Assembly: GCF_031180975.1 (NCBI RefSeq)
Contig: NZ_JAPSLI010000010.1
Coordinates: 93,043-157,042 of the forward strand
Source of the DNA: Microbacterium sp.
Lineage (GTDB): Bacteria > Actinomycetota > Actinomycetes > Actinomycetales > Microbacteriaceae
Reading direction: 5' to 3'
Length of the DNA: 64,000 nucleotides
Of this stretch, positions 60,763 to 64,000 are shown in pieces. The translations under genes and the position numbers were made by a program. The notes under the pieces were generated by a model. It was given only the letters and a program-made list of their open reading frames with translations. It was not told where the DNA came from and did not search any database. Positions within the stretch are counted from its first letter, which is position 1. Each line of letters opens with the position of its first letter.

Positions 60763-62100
60763 ATGACCACGAACGCGTCTTCGATGACACCTCCACCGCC
60801 TCCTAGAACGGTGGCCGCTGGCGCGGCGCCGACCGCACCGGGTGCTGCCACGAATGTTGGACGAGCGCCGCTGCGGATCGTGCTGACCGTGCTGGAGTTG
60901 GCGGCGCTGGGCGCGATCGGCAGTGGCGTGCTCGCGGCGCTCACCGCCATGCTCGGCACCGGGCTGCTGCTCCTCTTCGTCTTCGGCATCGGCCTGCTGC
61001 TGCTCGTCGGGCTGGTGTACGCGCTGTACGGCGTGGCCTGGTTCGAGGTGCGCCGCGTCAGCGGGCTGTACAGCCTGGAACTGGCACCACTGCGCCCCCG
61101 TCCCCGCACCCGCCCCGGCTTCGGCGGATGGCTGCGCTCGCTCGGCCGCCAGGCGATCGACGGGCCCATGTGGCGGGCGCTCGCGAACCTCGTCCTGGCC
61201 TGCATCGCCGGCACCATCGTGCTGCGCCTGGCCTGGAGCCTGGTGTGGAGCGGGTTCATCTCCTTCGCTCCCCTCACGGATGCCGGCGACATCGAGGGCC
61301 TGTTCGGATCGATGATCGCCGTGGAATGGGCGCCGGTGGTCGGCATCCTCGGCGTGCTCGCGTCGGCTGCGGGGATCGTCGGCATCGCGCTCCTGCACCG
61401 AGTCCTGTCGCTCGCGATCGTCGTGCCCAGCCGTGAGGCCGAGCTCACCGAGCAGGTGCGCGCGACCAGCGCGCAGCGCGCCGGCGCGGTGCGCGCCGCC
61501 GACGTGGAGCGCACCCGGATCGAACGCGACCTGCACGACGGCGTCCAGCCCCGGCTCGTCTCGGTCGGGATGACGCTGGGCCTGGCCCAGCAGAAGATCG
61601 ACGCCGACCCCGCCGCGGCGAAGGCGCTCATCGAGGAGGCGCACACCTCCACCAAGGCGGCCATCACCGAACTGCGTCAGCTCGCCCGCGGCATCCACAC
61701 CTCGGTGCTCGACGACCGAGGCTTGGACGCAGCCCTCTCGGCGCTGGCCGCGCGCTCGCACGTGCCGGTGCATCTCGACATCCGCACCGACCCGCCCCCC
61801 GCGGGCGACCCGGGTCGGCGACGGGATGCCGAGGCCGCGGTCTACTTCGCGATCGCCGAGTCACTCACCAACGCCGCCAAGCACTCCCGCGCCAGCGAGG
61901 CCCGCGTCATCGTTCGCACTCGTGACGGGGAGATCTGGGCGCGCGTCGAGGACAACGGCGTCGGCGGTGCGCAGGTGCAGCCGGGCGGTGGGCTCGACGG
62001 CATCACCAACCGGGTGCTCGCCGCCGGCGGGACGTTCCGCCTGGAGAGCCCGGTCGGCGGACCGACCGCCCTGGAGGTGACGGTGCCGTGCGCATCCTGA
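60763..62100 (+). CDS. Sensor histidine kinase (NarL/DesK class)
   Basis: A 445-residue kinase. About five hydrophobic segments occupy residues 30-220, with a loop containing RVSGLYSLELAPLRPRPRTR. The dimerisation/phospho-acceptor domain has ERTRIERDLHDGVQPRLVSV with His near residue 260. The HATPase part has AESLTNAAKHSRASEARVIV (N box) and ARVEDNGVGGAQ, GGGLDGITNRVLAAGG. The ATG at 60763 is used; a GTG at 60754 is possible. It overlaps the response-regulator gene by 13 bases. The signal is probably envelope-related. Confidence 0.93.
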   Translation: MTTNASSMTPPPPPRTVAAGAAPTAPGAATNVGRAPLRIVLTVLELAALGAIGSGVLAALTAMLGTGLLLLFVFGIGLLLLVGLVYALYGVAWFEVRRVSGLYSLELAPLRPRPRTRPGFGGWLRSLGRQAIDGPMWRALANLVLACIAGTIVLRLAWSLVWSGFISFAPLTDAGDIEGLFGSMIAVEWAPVVGILGVLASAAGIVGIALLHRVLSLAIVVPSREAELTEQVRATSAQRAGAVRAADVERTRIERDLHDGVQPRLVSVGMTLGLAQQKIDADPAAAKALIEEAHTSTKAAITELRQLARGIHTSVLDDRGLDAALSALAARSHVPVHLDIRTDPPPAGDPGRRRDAEAAVYFAIAESLTNAAKHSRASEARVIVRTRDGEIWARVEDNGVGGAQVQPGGGLDGITNRVLAAGGTFRLESPVGGPTALEVTVPCAS

Positions 62101-62783
62101 TCTGCGAGGACTCCGTCCTGCTCCGCGAGGGCCTGGTGCGACTCCTCGAAGACGCCGGCCACCAGGTGGTCGCCGCCCTCCCCGATACGAACGGCCTGGG
62201 CGAGGCGGTCGCCGCGCAGCAGCCCGACCTGTGCATCCTCGATGTGCGGCTGCCTCCCACGTTCACCGACGAGGGCATCCGTGCGGCACTCGACCTGCGG
62301 ACCGCGCATGCCGCCCTCCCCCTGCTGGTGCTGTCGCAGTACGTCGAGGAGCGCTACGCGTCGGAACTCATCGCCGCGCAGGGCGGGCCGCTCGGCTACC
62401 TGCTCAAGGACCGGGTCGCCGACGTCGCCGAGTTCCTGGAGTCCGTGCACCGGATCGCCGGTGGCGCGACGGTGCTCGACCCCGAAGTGGTCGCGCAGCT
62501 GCTCACCCGCCGCAACCGCGACGAGCGGATGCTGCGCCTCACCGAACGGGAACGTACAGTGCTCGCGCTGATCGCCGAGGGCAAGTCGAACAGCGCGATC
62601 GCCGGCGTTCTCTTCCTCAGTGAGGCGAGCGTCGAGAAGCACATCAGCTCCATCTTTCAGAAGCTGGGGCTCGAGCCCGAGGACGGCAACCGCCGGGTCC
62701 TCGCCGCGCTCGCTCACATTGAGAACACCGGAGGCGCCGCGCCGAACGGCGCCGCCACGACGCATCCAGGAGGCATGCGATGA
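62088..62783 (+). CDS. LuxR-family response regulator
   Basis: A 231-residue regulator. The receiver domain starts MRILICEDSVLLREGLVRLL with the acidic pair Glu7/Asp8 and the phospho-Asp in LCILDVRLPP near residue 53; Lys in YLLKDRV near 105. The LuxR helix-turn-helix reads LTERERTVLALIAEGKSNSA and LSEASVEKHISSIFQKLGL. The GTG start lies inside the kinase gene. It probably controls the co-transcribed DUF4097 gene and others. Confidence 0.95.
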   Translation: MRILICEDSVLLREGLVRLLEDAGHQVVAALPDTNGLGEAVAAQQPDLCILDVRLPPTFTDEGIRAALDLRTAHAALPLLVLSQYVEERYASELIAAQGGPLGYLLKDRVADVAEFLESVHRIAGGATVLDPEVVAQLLTRRNRDERMLRLTERERTVLALIAEGKSNSAIAGVLFLSEASVEKHISSIFQKLGLEPEDGNRRVLAALAHIENTGGAAPNGAATTHPGGMR

Positions 62784-63577
62784 ACACCACGACACACGCC
62801 GGCATCGGCGCGATCACCGTCGTCACGGCCGCCATCGGCGGGGTCGTGCTGCTCGGCACCGCGGCATCCGCCGCCGTCACCGGCTCAGCCCAGCTCAGCC
62901 GCAGCGATGAGACGCGCACCTCCGACGTCCGCGGTGTGCGGACCATCGACGTGGACGTCGACGGGGCGGACCTCACCGTCCGCTTCGACGGCAGCGACGA
63001 GGCGCGCCTCGACGTCAGCGGGGTGGACGCCCGCGGCTGGAGCCTGGAGCGCGACGGCGACCGGCTGGTCGTTCGCGGACCGGACCACCGCTGGGACTGG
63101 TTCGGCCCCGACTGGCTGCGCGCCGGCACCACCGCGACCCTGCTGCTTCCGGACGAGCTGGAGGGCGCGGACGCGGACCTGTCCCTACAGGCGGGCGCGC
63201 TGGACGTGGACGGCGAGTTCGGTGCCATCGGCGTCGACGTCGGCGCGGGATCGCTCACCCTCGATGGTGCGGCGACCTCGCTGGACGCCCGGGTCTCCGC
63301 CGGCCGTGCCGACATCACCCTCGACGGCGTCGAACAGGCCGAGTACCGCGTCAGCGCGGGGCGCCTGGTCTCGGAGCTGACGACGGTGCCGGATGCCGTC
63401 GACCTCACGGTCGAGGCCGGGTCGCTCGTGCTGACCATCCCCGACGCGGAGTACGACGTTCGCGCGAACCGCGAGGCCGGATCGTTCCGCAGCGACCTCA
63501 CCGAGGCGGATGACGCCGCCAGCACGATCACCGCGACCGTGTCGGCGGGCAGCATCGAGCTGCACCCGGCGCGCTGA
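62780..63577 (+). CDS. DUF4097-like secreted/membrane-anchored beta-repeat protein
   Basis: A 265-residue protein with an N-terminal hydrophobic segment (IGAITVVTAAIGGVVLLGTA) and then repetitive short beta-strand units rich in Asp, Gly and Val (GADLTVRFDGSDEARLDVSG, GAGSLTLDGAATSLDARVSA, EAGSLVLTIPDAEYDVRANR). This is the pattern of DUF4097 adhesin-like beta-helix proteins. Its start overlaps the response-regulator stop by 4 bases, so the three genes form one operon. Comparable proteins accompany envelope-stress two-component systems. Confidence 0.85.
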   Translation: MNTTTHAGIGAITVVTAAIGGVVLLGTAASAAVTGSAQLSRSDETRTSDVRGVRTIDVDVDGADLTVRFDGSDEARLDVSGVDARGWSLERDGDRLVVRGPDHRWDWFGPDWLRAGTTATLLLPDELEGADADLSLQAGALDVDGEFGAIGVDVGAGSLTLDGAATSLDARVSAGRADITLDGVEQAEYRVSAGRLVSELTTVPDAVDLTVEAGSLVLTIPDAEYDVRANREAGSFRSDLTEADDAASTITATVSAGSIELHPAR

Positions 63578-63586
63578 ACGGCTCGA

Positions 63587-63616
63587 TTCGGATTTTTCGT
63601 CAGCTTCCGGTAAAGT
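63587..63616 (+). promoter_or_regulatory. Promoter of the tRNA pair
   Basis: TAAAGT (63611-63616) is a good -10 and TTCGGA (63587-63592) is a weak -35 at 18 bases. The start point would lie about seven bases before tRNA-Ile. Confidence 0.5.
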
Positions 63617-63629
63617 CTTGGAGGTTGAC

Positions 63630-63703
63630 GGGGCTATAGCTCAGGCGGTTAGAGCGCTTCACTGATAATGAAGAGGTCCCAGGTTCAAGTCCTGGTAGCC
63701 CCA
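63630..63703 (+). tRNA. tRNA-Ile(GAT)
   Basis: A 74-base cloverleaf. The acceptor arms GGGGCTA and TAGCCCC pair, the anticodon loop CTGATAA carries GAT between stems CTTCA and TGAAG, and the T arm CAGGTTCAAGTCCTG is intact. The CCA end is not encoded. The pair tRNA-Ile and tRNA-Ala after the gyrA region is conserved in actinobacteria. Confidence 0.97.
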
Positions 63704-63739
63704 CTCCGTTCGCGGAATCCCGCGGTGTCCGCACCGTAC

Positions 63740-63812
63740 GGGGCCTTAGCTCAGTTGGTAGAGCGCTTGCTTTGCAAGCAAGATGTCAGGAGTTCGAATC
63801 TCCTAGGCTCCA
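63740..63812 (+). tRNA. tRNA-Ala(TGC)
   Basis: A 73-base cloverleaf. The acceptor arms GGGGCCT and AGGCTCC pair with one G-T, the anticodon loop TTTGCAA carries TGC between CTTGC and GCAAG, and the T arm AGGAGTTCGAATCTCCT is intact. CCA is not encoded. It is 36 bases after tRNA-Ile. Confidence 0.97.
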
Positions 63813-63830
63813 CACTGTGTTGAGACAGTG

Positions 63831-63862
63831 AGTGAAGGCCCTGCTCCGGCGGGGCCTTCACT
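63831..63862 (+). terminator. Terminator after the tRNA pair
   Basis: AGTGAAGGCCC (63831-63841) and GGGCCTTCACT (63852-63862) form a perfect 11-bp stem with a 10-base loop, 18 bases past tRNA-Ala. No T-run follows, as is common in high-GC organisms. Nothing recognisable is seen from 63863 to the end. Confidence 0.75.
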
Positions 63863-64000
63863 GCGTCCGCGGTCGGGTTATCGGCAAGAAAGTGTGGACG
63901 GGTTCTCGTATTAGCCGCGTGATTTCGCGGTAGAACGGGGATCGGTATGGTTCACGATCCATAGTCGTGAAGCCTCCGACGAACTCGGCACGTTGTTTGG

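Noticed and set aside
63863..64000. Start of an rRNA operon or gene after tRNA-Ala
   Set aside because: No 16S rRNA 5' sequence, ORF with a ribosome site, or other feature could be recognised in the last 138 bases.

Overview
The window looks like the replication-origin region of a high-GC actinobacterium of the family Microbacteriaceae, most likely Microbacterium or a close relative. The evidence is the order pcnA/cca, DUF6049, murJ, trxB, trxA, parB, parA, rsmG, jag, yidC, yidD, rnpA, rpmH, dnaA, oriC, dnaN, recF, dciA-like, gyrB, gyrA, DUF3566, tRNA-Ile, tRNA-Ala, together with strong GC-ending codon use and frequent GTG starts. Naming the genus is an inference; no 16S gene lies in the window.

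Layout. 1-4.65 kb: a minus-strand nonulosonic (sialic-type) acid surface-glycan operon: NeuB-like synthase, a NeuA/HAD-phosphatase fusion, a polysialyltransferase-like enzyme, a GT2 transferase and a cut-off fifth gene. 4.7-17.8 kb: one regulon made of two minus-strand operons around a LacI regulator. One encodes a peptide/opine-type ABC importer plus a sugar 3-epimerase-like protein. The other encodes hydantoinase/oxoprolinase A and B, a PfkB kinase and an FrlB/FraB-like SIS deglycase. The same operator pair precedes both operons. 18-24.4 kb: a membrane protein, an aldehyde dehydrogenase/DUF779 pair with a GAF regulator, and a PadR-controlled membrane operon ending in a 43-residue ORF. 24.4-34.2 kb: the pcnA-to-trxA part of the origin neighbourhood, interrupted by an LLM oxidoreductase, a diverged repeat array and a methyltransferase. 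34.2-43.4 kb: a second Amadori-product (fructosamine) catabolic island: LacI, kinase, SIS deglycase, CUT1 importer, FrlC-like epimerase and an MFS sugar porter, inserted between trxA and parB. 43.5-63.8 kb: the partition, ribosome/membrane-biogenesis, replication and gyrase genes, then a two-component system with a DUF4097 protein, and two tRNAs.

How it works together. The two catabolic islands appear to be parallel routes for glycated amino compounds: import, ring opening or epimerisation, phosphorylation, then deglycation to hexose 6-phosphate plus amine. The first adds an ATP-dependent lactam-opening enzyme pair, which suggests fructosyl-5-oxoproline or another glycated cyclic amide as substrate. 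The origin carries eight parS sites mixed with a family of inverted repeats, including an exact 82-bp parS-bearing duplication.

The most novel signal is a repeat present three times (dnaN-recF, gyrB-gyrA, downstream of DUF3566). It has a conserved core, but its outer stem differs completely in sequence between copies while staying paired, and its inner hairpin shows compensatory changes. trxB and trxA each have an exactly spaced SigR/SigH-type promoter.
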